NCBI GenBank assembly: GCA_030603565.1
Contig: JAUVXM010000028.1
Span: 1-32,397, forward strand
Reading direction: 5' to 3'
Length of the DNA: 32,397 nucleotides
Source: Candidatus Aminicenantota bacterium
GTDB lineage: Bacteria > Acidobacteriota > Aminicenantia > Aminicenantales > Aminicenantaceae
Shown piece after piece: positions 8,506-16,909 of this stretch. The notes under the pieces were generated by a model. That model ran no database searches, had not been told where the DNA came from, and saw only the letters and a list, made by a program, of their open reading frames with translations. Position 1 is the first letter of the stretch. Each line of letters opens with the position of its first letter. The position numbers and the translations under genes are program-made.

Positions 8506-9437
8506 AAATTGTCTTTTTCGGCAGCTCCCGGTCATCATTGCATTGCCTCCGGTTATTATCAAGCGCCGGCCTGGACGTTGAACTCATTATTACTCAGCCA
8601 GACAGAAAAGCAGGAAGAGGTAATAAAATTACTCAGAATCCTTTAAAAAAATTCGCCCTTGAAAACAATACGCCCATCCTACAGCCCCATAAAATCAGGA
8701 AAAATCCAGAAGCACTGGAAAAACTCAAACAAATCAAGCCTGATCTTAATGTCATAGTGTCATATGGCCAGTTCATACCCGCTTCGATCATTTATCTGCC
8801 GAAATATAACTCTATTAATCTACATTTTTCTCTTCTTCCCAAATACAGAGGGGCATCCCCAGTTCAATGGGCAATTTTGAAAGGAGAAGAAAAAACCGGT
8901 GTTTCCATCTTTGAACTCAACAAAAACATGGATGAAGGACCAGTTTATGCTCAAAAAGAAGTCCCTATTCAAGCTGATGATAATGCCGCTGAACTTGAAT
9001 CCCATCTTGCCCATATCGGAGCCGAACTGCTCATCATAACTATAAACAAAATCCCCGGATTAAAACTCCGGCCCCAAGATCATGCCAAAGCCACCTATGC
9101 TCCTCTTATTAAAAAACAAGATGGAAGAATCTGTTGGGAGAACAGTAGTGTTTCGATCCACAGGCAAGCTAGAGCATTTTACCCCTGGCCATCTACTTTC
9201 ACATTCCTTCAAGATAAACGTCTTAAAATAATCAAGGGGAAACCATTTGAAAAAAAGTCGGGACTGAATTATCAACCTGGAGAAATTATTGAAATAAGTA
9301 GAATGGGGATAAAAGTATGCTGCGGATATTCCAATTCCTACTTAATCGAAGAACTCCAGCCTGAAAATAAAAGAGAAATGTCTGCTTATGCTTTTTCTTT
9401 AGGAGCTAAACTGCAAACCGGGGATATATTTAGTTAA
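8502..9437 (+). CDS. fmt: Methionyl-tRNA formyltransferase
   Basis: A 311-residue enzyme that formylates Met-tRNAfMet using 10-formyltetrahydrofolate. The N-terminal formyltransferase domain carries the catalytic Asn106, His108 and Asp144, with the signature HFSLLPKYRGASPVQWAI. Residues 204-311 are the C-terminal tRNA-contacting domain. Length and residue numbering agree with E. coli Fmt. It is coupled to def by a 4-bp overlap. Its TAA stop (9435-9437) directly abuts the end of a repeat element that begins at 9438, so the last three bases of the gene lie within the element's presumed TTAA target. Confidence 0.96.
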   Translation: MKIVFFGSSRSSLHCLRLLSSAGLDVELIITQPDRKAGRGNKITQNPLKKFALENNTPILQPHKIRKNPEALEKLKQIKPDLNVIVSYGQFIPASIIYLPKYNSINLHFSLLPKYRGASPVQWAILKGEEKTGVSIFELNKNMDEGPVYAQKEVPIQADDNAAELESHLAHIGAELLIITINKIPGLKLRPQDHAKATYAPLIKKQDGRICWENSSVSIHRQARAFYPWPSTFTFLQDKRLKIIKGKPFEKKSGLNYQPGEIIEISRMGIKVCCGYSNSYLIEELQPENKREMSAYAFSLGAKLQTGDIFS

Positions 9438-9525
9438 CCTGGATTATTCGTAAAAAGTGCCGCTTATAAAATATAGTATTGTTTTTTTTTGAACAAGCAG
9501 CGGCAATTTTTATGAATAGTCTAGG
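9438..9525. repeat. MITE-like inverted-repeat element, 88 bp
   Basis: The left end CCTGGATTATTCGTAAAAAG and the complement of the right end CCTAGACTATTCATAAAAAT form imperfect terminal repeats that continue into GCCGCT on both sides, separated by about 30 bp. Flanks are TTAA (9434-9437, including the fmt stop) and TGAA (9526-9529). It has no coding capacity. The folded form, with a GC-rich stem followed by T-rich sequence, could also terminate transcription downstream of fmt. Confidence 0.75.
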
Positions 9526-9529
9526 TGAA

Positions 9530-9783
9530 CTTGGATTATTCACGAGTCGAGGTTGCCACAGATACGAGGCGCAGGGGATGAAGCTGTGGTCCTTCACTGC
9601 GAATCCGCTGCAACAAAGTAGATGTGGTGAGATCGGCTCGCCTGAAAGGTAAGAAATGTCGATTATAAATAAAGATTATATATATTGTGGACGAAATATT
9701 AAATGGAATATACGTCTCAATCAATGTAGAGTATACATCTAAAAGGACCTAATAATTACCGACATTTCTTATGAATATACAGG
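9530..9783. repeat. Composite repeat element with two different end types
   Basis: The left end (CTTGGATTATTCACGAGTCG) continues into GAGGTTGCC and a GC-richer core related to the one at 19927-20051; both contain GATACGAG, GCTGTGG and CACTGCGAAT. The right end, read on the opposite strand, is CCTGTATATTCATAAGAAAT followed by GTCGG, the same type as at 20128 and 32269. An internal AAGAAATGTCGAT near 9650 is the inverted partner of the right end. Flanks are TGAA and TTAG; the right flank contains the stop codon of the M23 peptidase gene. No protein is supported in the 346 bp between fmt and that gene. Confidence 0.65.
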
Positions 9784-10674
9784 TTAGTTGTCTAATATAT
9801 AATACCAGGGATTTAATTTTTTTCCATTGAGTCTAACTTCATAGTGCACATGAGGGCTGCGAGTTCTCCCTGTGTTTCCGACAAGGCCGATAACATCTCC
9901 CCGCTTGATTCTCTGTCCTTGCTTGACTAAGAATTTATCCAGATGACAGTAAACAGTAATATATCCTGTTTTTGTATGACTTATTTTTATTGTTTTCCCG
10001 CCTCTATTCTCGTTTTTAGTAGATATTATAATACCATCTGCAGTTGCTAAAACGGGATTTCCCTTTTGGGTAGCAATGTCAACTCCCGGGTGAAAGGCTC
10101 TTTGCCCGGTGAATGGGTCATCCCGCCATCCATAAGGCGATGCCCAATATCCCTGTGTTGGCATTATACTGGGAGTATTGTCCAGTATCACCTTCTGACT
10201 CTCATAATGATCCATTAAGGTGTTAAAATTCGCACTGAGACCTTTAGCTTTATCTGTAATATCCTGCAATACACTTAAATCCTGGTTCAGTTCAGGACTA
10301 ATTATTTCTTGACCATTGCCTGGCCCTCCGACTCCCGGCTCTCCTTCTAATTTATCTTGTGATTTTAGGCCAGCAATAACATTCAATTTCTTGCGGTATT
10401 GTTCAAATTCCCCGATATAATCTTTCAGCCCGGAAATCGAATCTCTGTATTGAGCAATAGTTTCTTTTTGATTAATGTATTCAGTTTTTAAATCTTTATA
10501 TTTCTGCCTCGTTTTGTTCATTGCAAAATAATCAACTAAGAAAACTCCCAGGACAACACAAACAGAAGGAATTAAAATTGACATTGTTTTGAAAGTTTTT
10601 TTTGAAATAGAAAAAATTCTTTGATTTCCCTGTTTGTGAGGGATTATTATTAAAGACAAATATTTTTCTTTCAT
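9784..10674 (-). CDS. M23 (LytM-type) metallopeptidase, membrane-anchored
   Basis: A 296-residue envelope protein: a short basic cytoplasmic start, one membrane segment near residues 31-50, a coiled-coil region (about 52-150, many Lys, Glu and Gln), and a C-terminal M23 peptidase domain. The zinc-ligand motifs are intact: HPGVD (HxxxD) and HVHYE (HxH), so it may be an active peptidoglycan endopeptidase or a regulator of one. The architecture resembles coiled-coil M23 proteins such as EnvC/NlpD/MepM. The longest frame starts at 10716, but ATG 10674 has AAGGAAG five bases upstream and gives a sensible membrane anchor. Its TAA stop abuts the repeat ending at 9783. Confidence 0.88.
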   Translation of the reverse strand: MKEKYLSLIIIPHKQGNQRIFSISKKTFKTMSILIPSVCVVLGVFLVDYFAMNKTRQKYKDLKTEYINQKETIAQYRDSISGLKDYIGEFEQYRKKLNVIAGLKSQDKLEGEPGVGGPGNGQEIISPELNQDLSVLQDITDKAKGLSANFNTLMDHYESQKVILDNTPSIMPTQGYWASPYGWRDDPFTGQRAFHPGVDIATQKGNPVLATADGIIISTKNENRGGKTIKISHTKTGYITVYCHLDKFLVKQGQRIKRGDVIGLVGNTGRTRSPHVHYEVRLNGKKLNPWYYILDN

Positions 10675-10721
10675 AAATTCTTCCTTTTGATTAACAAAAT
10701 AAAAAACCGATGTCAAGGAAA

Positions 10722-11117
10722 TTATTTAACATTTGCTTTAATCCAATGCACTATTTCATCAGTAGTAACGCCTGGTAAAAATATTTTAGCTATTCCATCA
10801 GCCCTTAATTTAGGAGAGTCTTTCTCAGGTATAATCCCCCCGGCGATTACCTTTATATCCCCTGCATCACTATCTTTCAACATTTTAATTATTTTTGGAA
10901 AAAGAACATTATGAGCTCCGGATAGCAAACTTAAGCCGATCACATCAACATCTTCGTGAACGGCTGTGTTTACAATTTCCTCAGGAGTCCTTCTTAATCC
11001 GGTATAGATTACTTCAAAACCTGCATCCCGTAAAGCTCTACAGATGATTTTTGCTCCACGGTCATGCCCATCAAGACCTGGTTTTGCTATCAGTATCCGA
11101 ATTTTCCTTTTTGCCAT
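10722..11117 (-). CDS. Stand-alone B12-binding domain, methylmalonyl-CoA mutase small-subunit type
   Basis: A 131-residue Rossmann-like cobalamin-binding domain equivalent to the C-terminal domain of methylmalonyl-CoA mutase. The B12 motif DxHxxG is present as DGHDRG (Asp16, His18, Gly21), preceded by the family-typical AKPGL and followed by GLSLLSGAH and a glycine pair near residue 97. In split mutases this domain is a separate subunit that joins a catalytic large subunit. No large subunit is encoded here. The frame is open to TTG 11210, but ATG 11117 matches usual starts of this domain. Neighbouring TCA-cycle genes fit a role in succinyl-CoA/methylmalonyl-CoA exchange. A different mutase partner is possible. 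Confidence 0.85.
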   Translation of the reverse strand: MAKRKIRILIAKPGLDGHDRGAKIICRALRDAGFEVIYTGLRRTPEEIVNTAVHEDVDVIGLSLLSGAHNVLFPKIIKMLKDSDAGDIKVIAGGIIPEKDSPKLRADGIAKIFLPGVTTDEIVHWIKANVK

Positions 11118-11225
11118 TCTCTTGCAAATTCTGTTTAAATACTCTGCTAATCTATCAAATATTATCCGCTTTATCAAGTGTACGTAATTAACTTCCCTAT
11201 TGTCCAGCAATGAAGCTGAGAGTAC

Positions 11226-11286
11226 GGATACGCTCGCTTCAAGCGAAGACTGTATCCGACGGATTTTCCACGCTGGGGAAAATTCG
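11226..11286. repeat. Pair of intergenic hairpins related to the element at 23641-23787
   Basis: The first hairpin pairs GGATAC (11226-11231) with GTATCC (11252-11257), with CGCTT/AAGCG inside. The second pairs CGGATTTTCC (11260-11269) with GGAAAATTCG (11277-11286), one G-T pair, around a 7-base loop. The second hairpin closely resembles GGATTTCCCCGCTGGGG at 23734-23750. It lies between acnB and the B12-domain gene and has no adjacent T-run. Confidence 0.55.
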
Positions 11287-11329
11287 CGTGTTTTCTGATC
11301 AACTGACTTGATTGTTGCCTAAGGCTTGG

Positions 11330-13879
11330 TCAATCCATCCTCTCATATTCCAACCGTAGATCTTTCATCTTATTGAACTCCATATATCGGTAGATCTTTT
11401 CTTTGTGAGGTTGGATCTTCTCCTTGTAAACAGTATAGTATTCATCAGGTGTAGGAAGCTTTCCAGCCAGAGCTGTAATAGCTGCCAGCTCTGCTGAACC
11501 AAGGTAAACCTGAGCTCCATCACCCATACGGTCGTCAAAATTACGGGTGGATGTCGAAATAATGGTAGAACCAGGTCTTACTCTTGCTTGATTTCCCATA
11601 CACAGGGAGCAACCAGGGATTTCAGTACGGGCTCCTATACTTGAATAGATCGAATAATATCCTTCCTTTTTCAACTGCGCTCTATCCATTTTGGTAGGAG
11701 GGGTAAGCCATACCCTGGTTTTCAAATATCCGGCACCCTCAAATATCTTACCTGCAGCCCGGAAATGACCAATATTCGTCATACAGGACCCAATAAATAT
11801 TTCATCAATTTTTTCTCCTGCTACTTCAGATAACAATTTAACATCGTCTGGGTCATTCGGACAGGCAAGAATAGGCTCCTTAATATCCGCCAGATCTATC
11901 TCGATCATAGCAGCATATTCGGCATTTTTGTCCCTTCTCAGCAGGGAAGGACTTTCTATCCATTTCTCACATGCCGCTATTCTATGTTTTAGAGTATCCG
12001 CATCCCTAATCCCATCTCCGATCATTTTTTTCATCAAAGCTATATTACTTTTCAGGAAATCGGCTACGCTGGTTACACTCAGGGCAATTGTCCCTCCGGC
12101 AGCTGACCTCTCTGCAGTTGAATCTGTTAATTCATATGCCTGATCGACTGTTATCTCAGGCAATCCTTCCATCTCTACAATTCGCCCGTTGAAAATATTC
12201 TTCTTCCCTTCTTTTTCTACAGTCAATAGTCCTTGTTTAATGGCAAAATAAGGAATGGCATTGACTGCATCCCTCAGGGTGATCCCAGGATTAAACTCAC
12301 CTTTGAATTTCACCAAGATAGATTCCGGCATGTCAAGCGGCATAAATCCTAAAGCTCCTGCAAAAGCAACCAAGCCGGAACCGGCAGGAAAACTCAACCC
12401 AATAGGAAAACGGGTATGGGAATCACCAGCAGTACCCATAGTATCCGGCAGTAACAACCGGTTCAACCATGAATGAATCACACCGTCTCCCGGCCTCAGG
12501 GCAACTCCTTTTCTTTCTACAACAAATTTTGCCAAAGAGCTGTGCATCTCAACATCAGTTAATTTTGGATAAGCAGCCGTATGGCAAAATGACTGCATAA
12601 AAAGGCCGGCTTGAAATTCGAGGCAAGCCAGTTCTTTTAATTCATCCGCAGTCATGGGCCCAGTTGTATCTTGAGAGCCGACTGTAGTCATCTCAGGCTC
12701 ACAGGCTGTACGAGGAAGAATTCCATCTTTTCCACAGGCTCTTCCAGCAATCTTCTGAGCCAGGGAATACCTCTGCTTTTCCTGGGGCACAGGATTTTTT
12801 ACGGATTCAAAAAAATCAGCCTCAGGCAAGCCAAGCACCTCTCTGGCCTGGTTGGTTAAAGTACGCCCGACTATCAAGAAAAGCCTTCCCCCTGCCCTGT
12901 ATTCATCCATAATAGTCGAGGGTTTTAATTCAAATTCTGTAAGGATATCTCCCTTATCATTTGTAATGGCCCTTTTATTTACATTCAGTTTGACCAAATC
13001 ATCGGTTTTCATTCCAGATACATCACACATAATCGGAAGCCCGCCTGAGTCCTCGACCGTGTTAAAAAATATGGGCGCGATCAAACCGCCTAAAACAATA
13101 CCTTCCCTTTTTTTATTTGGAATAAATGGGATATCCTCTCCTATATGCCAAAGCAATGAATTAGTAGCAGATTTTCGTGAAGAGCCTGTTCCAACAACAT
13201 CTCCTACAAAAACGACTTTATGCCCATCATCCCGGAATTTTTTAATGGTCTCCTTGCCGTCAGGAAAGCTTGTACCTCCCATAGAAAGTGCATGTAAAGG
13301 AATATCCGAGCGGCTCCATGCGTGTTTTGCCGGAGAAAAATCGTCCGTATTAATCTCTCCATTAACCTTATATACTTTAAGCACCATTTCCTTGGGAAAT
13401 TCAGGGCGTGACAGAAACCACTCTCCCTCTGCCCAGGAAGTCAATATTGTACGGGCATGCTCATTTTCTCTCGCTTTTTCAACAATTTCATCAAAAGCAC
13501 TGTAGACTAGAATTGTATCTTTAAGAGCATTCACCGCATTAGAAGCAAGTTCATCACATTCTAAAAGTAATATCAAAGGTTCTATATTATAGCCACCCAG
13601 CATTGTTCCCAACAGCTTTACCGCATATTTTTTTGATATCACCGGGGAAAAAATTACTCCTTTAGCAATATCATCCAGCCAGGCAGCTTTAACTTTAGCT
13701 GCTGGATCAACTCCCGGAGCCACTCTATTCTCTAGCAGATGCAGTAATAATTTATCTTCTCCTTCAGGAGGTTCTTCCAACAGTTTGCATACTCTCCGGG
13801 TTGTATCAGGATTTAAAGGCAAAGGAGGCATTCCCAGCTTTCTTCTCTCTTCTTCATGTTTAAAATATTCTTCTAACAT
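11330..13879 (-). CDS. acnB: Aconitate hydratase B
   Basis: An 849-residue AcnB-type aconitase that interconverts citrate and isocitrate through a [4Fe-4S] cluster. The N-terminus begins MLEEYFKHEEER, as in E. coli AcnB, and leads into the HEAT-like domain. The swivel domain follows (VVFVGDVVGTGSSRKSATN), then the catalytic domains. The cluster cysteines lie in FIGSCMTNIGHFRAA and in PGCSLCMGNQARV. Of two tandem ATGs, the second is chosen because the Shine-Dalgarno GGGAG is five bases from it. It is the only TCA gene here on the minus strand, divergent from icd across about 160 bp, so the two may share control signals. Confidence 0.97.
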   Translation of the reverse strand: MLEEYFKHEEERRKLGMPPLPLNPDTTRRVCKLLEEPPEGEDKLLLHLLENRVAPGVDPAAKVKAAWLDDIAKGVIFSPVISKKYAVKLLGTMLGGYNIEPLILLLECDELASNAVNALKDTILVYSAFDEIVEKARENEHARTILTSWAEGEWFLSRPEFPKEMVLKVYKVNGEINTDDFSPAKHAWSRSDIPLHALSMGGTSFPDGKETIKKFRDDGHKVVFVGDVVGTGSSRKSATNSLLWHIGEDIPFIPNKKREGIVLGGLIAPIFFNTVEDSGGLPIMCDVSGMKTDDLVKLNVNKRAITNDKGDILTEFELKPSTIMDEYRAGGRLFLIVGRTLTNQAREVLGLPEADFFESVKNPVPQEKQRYSLAQKIAGRACGKDGILPRTACEPEMTTVGSQDTTGPMTADELKELACLEFQAGLFMQSFCHTAAYPKLTDVEMHSSLAKFVVERKGVALRPGDGVIHSWLNRLLLPDTMGTAGDSHTRFPIGLSFPAGSGLVAFAGALGFMPLDMPESILVKFKGEFNPGITLRDAVNAIPYFAIKQGLLTVEKEGKKNIFNGRIVEMEGLPEITVDQAYELTDSTAERSAAGGTIALSVTSVADFLKSNIALMKKMIGDGIRDADTLKHRIAACEKWIESPSLLRRDKNAEYAAMIEIDLADIKEPILACPNDPDDVKLLSEVAGEKIDEIFIGSCMTNIGHFRAAGKIFEGAGYLKTRVWLTPPTKMDRAQLKKEGYYSIYSSIGARTEIPGCSLCMGNQARVRPGSTIISTSTRNFDDRMGDGAQVYLGSAELAAITALAGKLPTPDEYYTVYKEKIQPHKEKIYRYMEFNKMKDLRLEYERMD

Positions 13880-14042
13880 CATATCTCCCTATTTTTGTTA
13901 CTCAATATCAAAATGATATAATAGTCTCAATACTAAGTAAATGGTAAGTAAATGGAAAATAGTGAATTGAGAATTGAAAGTTGATTTTAATCAGAAAAAA
14001 TTATAAACTTCTTTTTCTAATAATATATATGGAGGCATGAAT
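13880..14042. other. Divergent intergenic region between acnB and icd
   Basis: About 160 bp, strongly AT-rich. It contains a perfect tandem duplication TAAGTAAATGG (13934-13944 and 13945-13955) and a second tandem pair GAATTGA (13964-13970 and 13971-13977). The Shine-Dalgarno sites are GGGAG for acnB and GGAGG (14031-14035) for icd. Promoters for both directions must lie here, but no -35/-10 pair is clear enough to call. Confidence 0.5.
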
Positions 14043-15239
14043 ATGGATAATACCCTTACGACAAAAGCCAAAGAACACTTTGGCAAAATAGTTGAAGAAC
14101 AACTTAAACGTGTTGAAGAGATGAAAAAAAAACAGGAATGGGTTGATTACGCTAAAGTTAAACCTATTAAAATCGGAATTCTCGGTGGGGATGGAATCGG
14201 CCCCTTTATTGCTGAAGAAGCAAAAAAAATCTTAGTATTTCTCCTGAAGGAAGAAATTGAAAGTGGCAAGATCGAAATCAGAGATATCGAAGGACTGACA
14301 ATTGAAAACCGGTCAGAACAAATGAAATCTATCCCGGATGATATTCTGGAAGAAATCAAGCAGTGCCATGTAACTCTTAAGGGCCCGACTACTACTCCCA
14401 GAAAAGGTGACCCTTGGCCAAATATTGAAAGCTGTAATGTTTCCATGCGGCGTTATCTAGACCTTTTTGCCAATATCAGACCTGTCCGTGTACCTAAGCA
14501 AGGAATCGACTGGATGTTCTTCAGGGAAAACACCGAAGGTGCTTATATTATGGGAAGCAAGGGGATCAGTGTAACCGATGACCTTGCTATTGATTTTAAG
14601 GTTATCACAAAGCAAGGGGCTGAAAGAATCGTCCGCTTTGCCTTTGAATATGCAAAAAAGAACAACATCAATAAAGTCACAATTGTTACTAAAGCAAATG
14701 TTATAAAGACTTCCGATGGTTTATTTCTGGATACTGGCTACCGAATTGCCAAGGAATACCCGGAAATCGAATGTGATGACTGGTATATAGACATTATGAC
14801 TGCAAAACTTGTAGATCCAAAGCGCAGAACCCAGTTTAAAGTCATGGTCCTTCCTAATCTATACGGAGATATCCTTACTGACGAAGCTGCCGAATTTCAA
14901 GGCGGAGTCGGGACTGCAGGCAGTGCCAATATCGGCAGGCGCTATGCCATGTTTGAAGCTATTCATGGCTCAGCACCCCGTATGGTAAAAGAAGGCCGCG
15001 CAAAATTTGCTGACCCTTGCAGCATGATAAAAGGCGCATCTCTACTCATAGATCACATTGGTTACCCGGAAAGAGCAGAAAAACTTGAAATGGCAATGGA
15101 TATCTGCGGAAACTACGAGAAAAAAATAGTCATGACAGGACGAGACACAGGTTGCACAGGAGCAGAATATGCGGAATATCTCATGGAAACTATACTGGAT
15201 CCCAAACTAGAGGAACGTTGGAAATATTTTACTGAGTAA
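14043..15239 (+). CDS. icd: Isocitrate dehydrogenase (isocitrate/isopropylmalate dehydrogenase family)
   Basis: A 398-residue beta-decarboxylating dehydrogenase, expected to convert isocitrate to 2-oxoglutarate. Visible family motifs are GILGGDGIGP near residue 45, the substrate-loop FRENTEGAY, the metal-binding NLYGDILTDEAAEFQGGVG, and the coenzyme-site EAIHGSAPRM. The family also includes isopropylmalate and homoisocitrate enzymes; the surrounding TCA genes favour isocitrate. NAD or NADP preference cannot be settled by eye. There are two nearby ATGs: 14037 is only one base from GGAGG, whereas 14043 is seven bases away and is chosen. About 45 residues precede the core, forming a Lys/Glu-rich helix. 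An inverted repeat separates it from mdh. Confidence 0.9.
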   Translation: MDNTLTTKAKEHFGKIVEEQLKRVEEMKKKQEWVDYAKVKPIKIGILGGDGIGPFIAEEAKKILVFLLKEEIESGKIEIRDIEGLTIENRSEQMKSIPDDILEEIKQCHVTLKGPTTTPRKGDPWPNIESCNVSMRRYLDLFANIRPVRVPKQGIDWMFFRENTEGAYIMGSKGISVTDDLAIDFKVITKQGAERIVRFAFEYAKKNNINKVTIVTKANVIKTSDGLFLDTGYRIAKEYPEIECDDWYIDIMTAKLVDPKRRTQFKVMVLPNLYGDILTDEAAEFQGGVGTAGSANIGRRYAMFEAIHGSAPRMVKEGRAKFADPCSMIKGASLLIDHIGYPERAEKLEMAMDICGNYEKKIVMTGRDTGCTGAEYAEYLMETILDPKLEERWKYFTE

Positions 15240-15244
15240 ACTCG

Positions 15245-15294
15245 ATATTATTGCCTGGAGAATAAAGGGAACTCTTTTTATTCTGGGCGATATT
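15245..15294 (+). terminator. Intercistronic hairpin between icd and mdh
   Basis: AGAATAAA (15259-15266) pairs perfectly with TTTATTCT (15277-15284), extended outward with bulges by GCC/GGC and ATAT/ATAT. It is followed by A-rich rather than T-rich sequence (AATAAAAAAAATACTTTTTAGG). It may be a weak terminator, attenuator or RNA-processing site that sets different levels of icd and mdh. Confidence 0.4.
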
Positions 15295-15326
15295 AATAAA
15301 AAAAATACTTTTTAGGAGGAACTAAA

Positions 15327-16253
15327 ATGAGCAAGATTTCAGTAATCGGAGCCGGACATGTCGGTGAAGTAACAGCTTTTAAAATCGCCGAAAAAGAACT
15401 GGCCAATGAAGTTGTGCTTTTGGATGTTATTGAAGACATGCCTATCGGTAAAGGCCTGGATATGCGGGAAGCCGGTCCGGTTGGAAAATATGATTCCAGG
15501 ATCTATGGCACTAACTCTTATGAAGATACGGCAAATTCAGATATCGTAGTCATCACTGCCGGAAAGCCCAGAAAACCAGGTATGAGCCGGGATGAACTTG
15601 TCGACGCTAATTTCAACATAGTCAAACCTGTCACTGAAAGCGTTGCCAAACACTCGCCAAATGCAATTCTTATCATAGTCTCTAATCCGCTTGACGCTAT
15701 GGCTTATACAGCCTATAAAGTCAGCGGTTTTCCCAAAAACCGTGTTTTTGGAATGGCTGGCATCCTGGACACAACCCGCTTTAGAGCATTCATCGCAATG
15801 GAAATCGGAGTTTCTGTAGAAAACATCCAAGCACTTGTTTTAGGCGGCCACGGAGATACTATGGTTCCTATTGTTCGCTATACAACTATTTCCGGAATCC
15901 CTGTTTCCCACTTTATTCCAGAAGATAAACTCAATGCCATTATACAAAGAACTGCTAAAGGCGGCGGTGAGATCGTAAAATACCTGAAAACCGGAAGTGC
16001 TTATTATGCGCCGGCAATGGCTGTTACTGAAATGGTCGAATCAATTGTTAAAGACAAGAAAAAGATCCTTCCCTGCTCAGCCTTTCTCGAAGGTGAATAT
16101 GGAATAAATGGCATTTACTTTGGATCTCCTGTAAAACTGGGCGCTAATGGATTGGAAGAAATCATCGAGATCGATCTAAACGACGCTGAGAAAGAAGCTA
16201 TTAAGAAATCAGAAGCTGCTGTCCGAAGTGTTATTGACCTTCTGAAACTATAA
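15327..16253 (+). CDS. mdh: Malate dehydrogenase (NAD-dependent)
   Basis: A 308-residue enzyme of the LDH-like malate dehydrogenase group that oxidises malate to oxaloacetate. The NAD-binding GAGHVG lies near residues 8-13 and the coenzyme-selecting acidic LLDV near 33. The active-site loop is [13 protein letters not shown], whose Arg residues favour malate over pyruvate/lactate. The substrate Arg is in [10 protein letters not shown], and the catalytic His is in GGHGDTM. AGGAGG lies seven to eight bases before the ATG. The downstream fumarase beta gene starts four bases after the stop, placing consecutive TCA steps under coupled translation. Confidence 0.96.
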   Translation: MSKISVIGAGHVGEVTAFKIAEKELANEVVLLDVIEDMPIGKGLDMREAGPVGKYDSRIYGTNSYEDTANSDIVVITAGKPRKPGMSRDELVDANFNIVKPVTESVAKHSPNAILIIVSNPLDAMAYTAYKVSGFPKNRVFGMAGILDTTRFRAFIAMEIGVSVENIQALVLGGHGDTMVPIVRYTTISGIPVSHFIPEDKLNAIIQRTAKGGGEIVKYLKTGSAYYAPAMAVTEMVESIVKDKKKILPCSAFLEGEYGINGIYFGSPVKLGANGLEEIIEIDLNDAEKEAIKKSEAAVRSVIDLLKL

Positions 16254-16257
16254 AAAA

Positions 16258-16809
16258 ATGGCAGAACATCATATAACAACCCCTGTTACAGATGAGGTCA
16301 TTGGAAAACTCCGGGCCGGAGATGCAATCTTTATAAGCGGATACGTTTATACCGGAAGAGACTCTGCCCATAAAAAACTGATCGACCTTATAGAAGAAGG
16401 AAAGGACCTTCCAGTTGACCTCAAAGGACAGTTTATTTATTATGTGGGACCGACTCCTGCCCGCCCAGGCAAAGCTATAGGTTCTGCTGGCCCCACCACA
16501 AGCTACAGAATGGACTCATTTGCCCCTATCTTACATAAACTCGGATTGAAAGGCACTATTGGAAAAGGCACCAGAAGTGAAAAAGTAAAGGAATCTCTCA
16601 TAAAATACAAAGGTGTCTATCTTGCTGCCGTGGGGGGAGCAGGAGCTCTTATATCTCAGAGTATTGAAGAAGCTGAAGTCATTGCCTACCCCGAACTCGG
16701 CCCGGAAGCTATTCGTAAAATCAAAGTAAAAGATTTTCCTTGTATTGTGATAAATGACATGTACGGAGAAGATTTATACCAGGACGGCAAGAGACAGTAT
16801 CAGAAATAA
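16258..16809 (+). CDS. Fumarate hydratase class I, beta subunit (C-terminal domain)
   Basis: A 183-residue protein matching the beta subunit/C-terminal domain of class I iron-sulfur fumarases and tartrate dehydratases. Family stretches are GDAIFISGYVYTGRDSAHKK, VGPTPARPGKAIGSAGPTTSYRMD, GLKGTIGKG and AYPELGPEAI. In two-subunit enzymes the [4Fe-4S] cluster sits on the alpha subunit (about 280 residues), which is normally encoded next door but is absent from this window. No Shine-Dalgarno precedes its ATG; with a 4-bp gap to mdh, translation probably depends on mdh ribosomes. Tartrate or another hydroxy-acid dehydratase is the alternative, but the TCA context favours fumarate. Confidence 0.9.
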   Translation: MAEHHITTPVTDEVIGKLRAGDAIFISGYVYTGRDSAHKKLIDLIEEGKDLPVDLKGQFIYYVGPTPARPGKAIGSAGPTTSYRMDSFAPILHKLGLKGTIGKGTRSEKVKESLIKYKGVYLAAVGGAGALISQSIEEAEVIAYPELGPEAIRKIKVKDFPCIVINDMYGEDLYQDGKRQYQK

Positions 16810-16868
16810 CTGCACATCAGAATATTAAGCGGACAGGAATCATACGAGTGTCTAAGCTAAATCACCAA

Positions 16869-16909
16869 AAAGTGGACAGTCCCTCTATTATAAAGGGGCT
16901 GTCTACTTT
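16869..16909 (+). terminator. Terminator-like hairpin after the fumarase beta gene
   Basis: A 16-bp stem pairs 16869-16884 (AAAGTGGACAGTCCCT) with 16894-16909 (AGGGGCTGTCTACTTT), two G-U pairs, with a 9-base loop. AATAAAAGTTTTT follows. It separates the icd-mdh-fumarase transcript from sucCD. The rest of the 162-bp gap shows only AT-rich sequence and the sucC Shine-Dalgarno. Confidence 0.65.

Noticed and set aside
9536-9724. 62-codon open frame on the minus strand in the fmt-M23 gap
   Set aside because: It runs through the composite repeat element and its inverted repeats. No ribosome-binding site or recognisable protein is visible.
10688-10716. TTGACA-N17-TAATCA promoter-like pair in front of the M23 peptidase
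   Set aside because: Transcription would start near 10681, inside the Shine-Dalgarno (10686-10680), leaving the gene without a ribosome-binding site. It is likely a chance match, or a promoter that would need a different -10.
12852-13505. 217-codon open frame on the plus strand
   Set aside because: It is antisense to acnB, whose motifs are unmistakable. Its composition is Ser/Pro-rich, as expected of a shadow frame.
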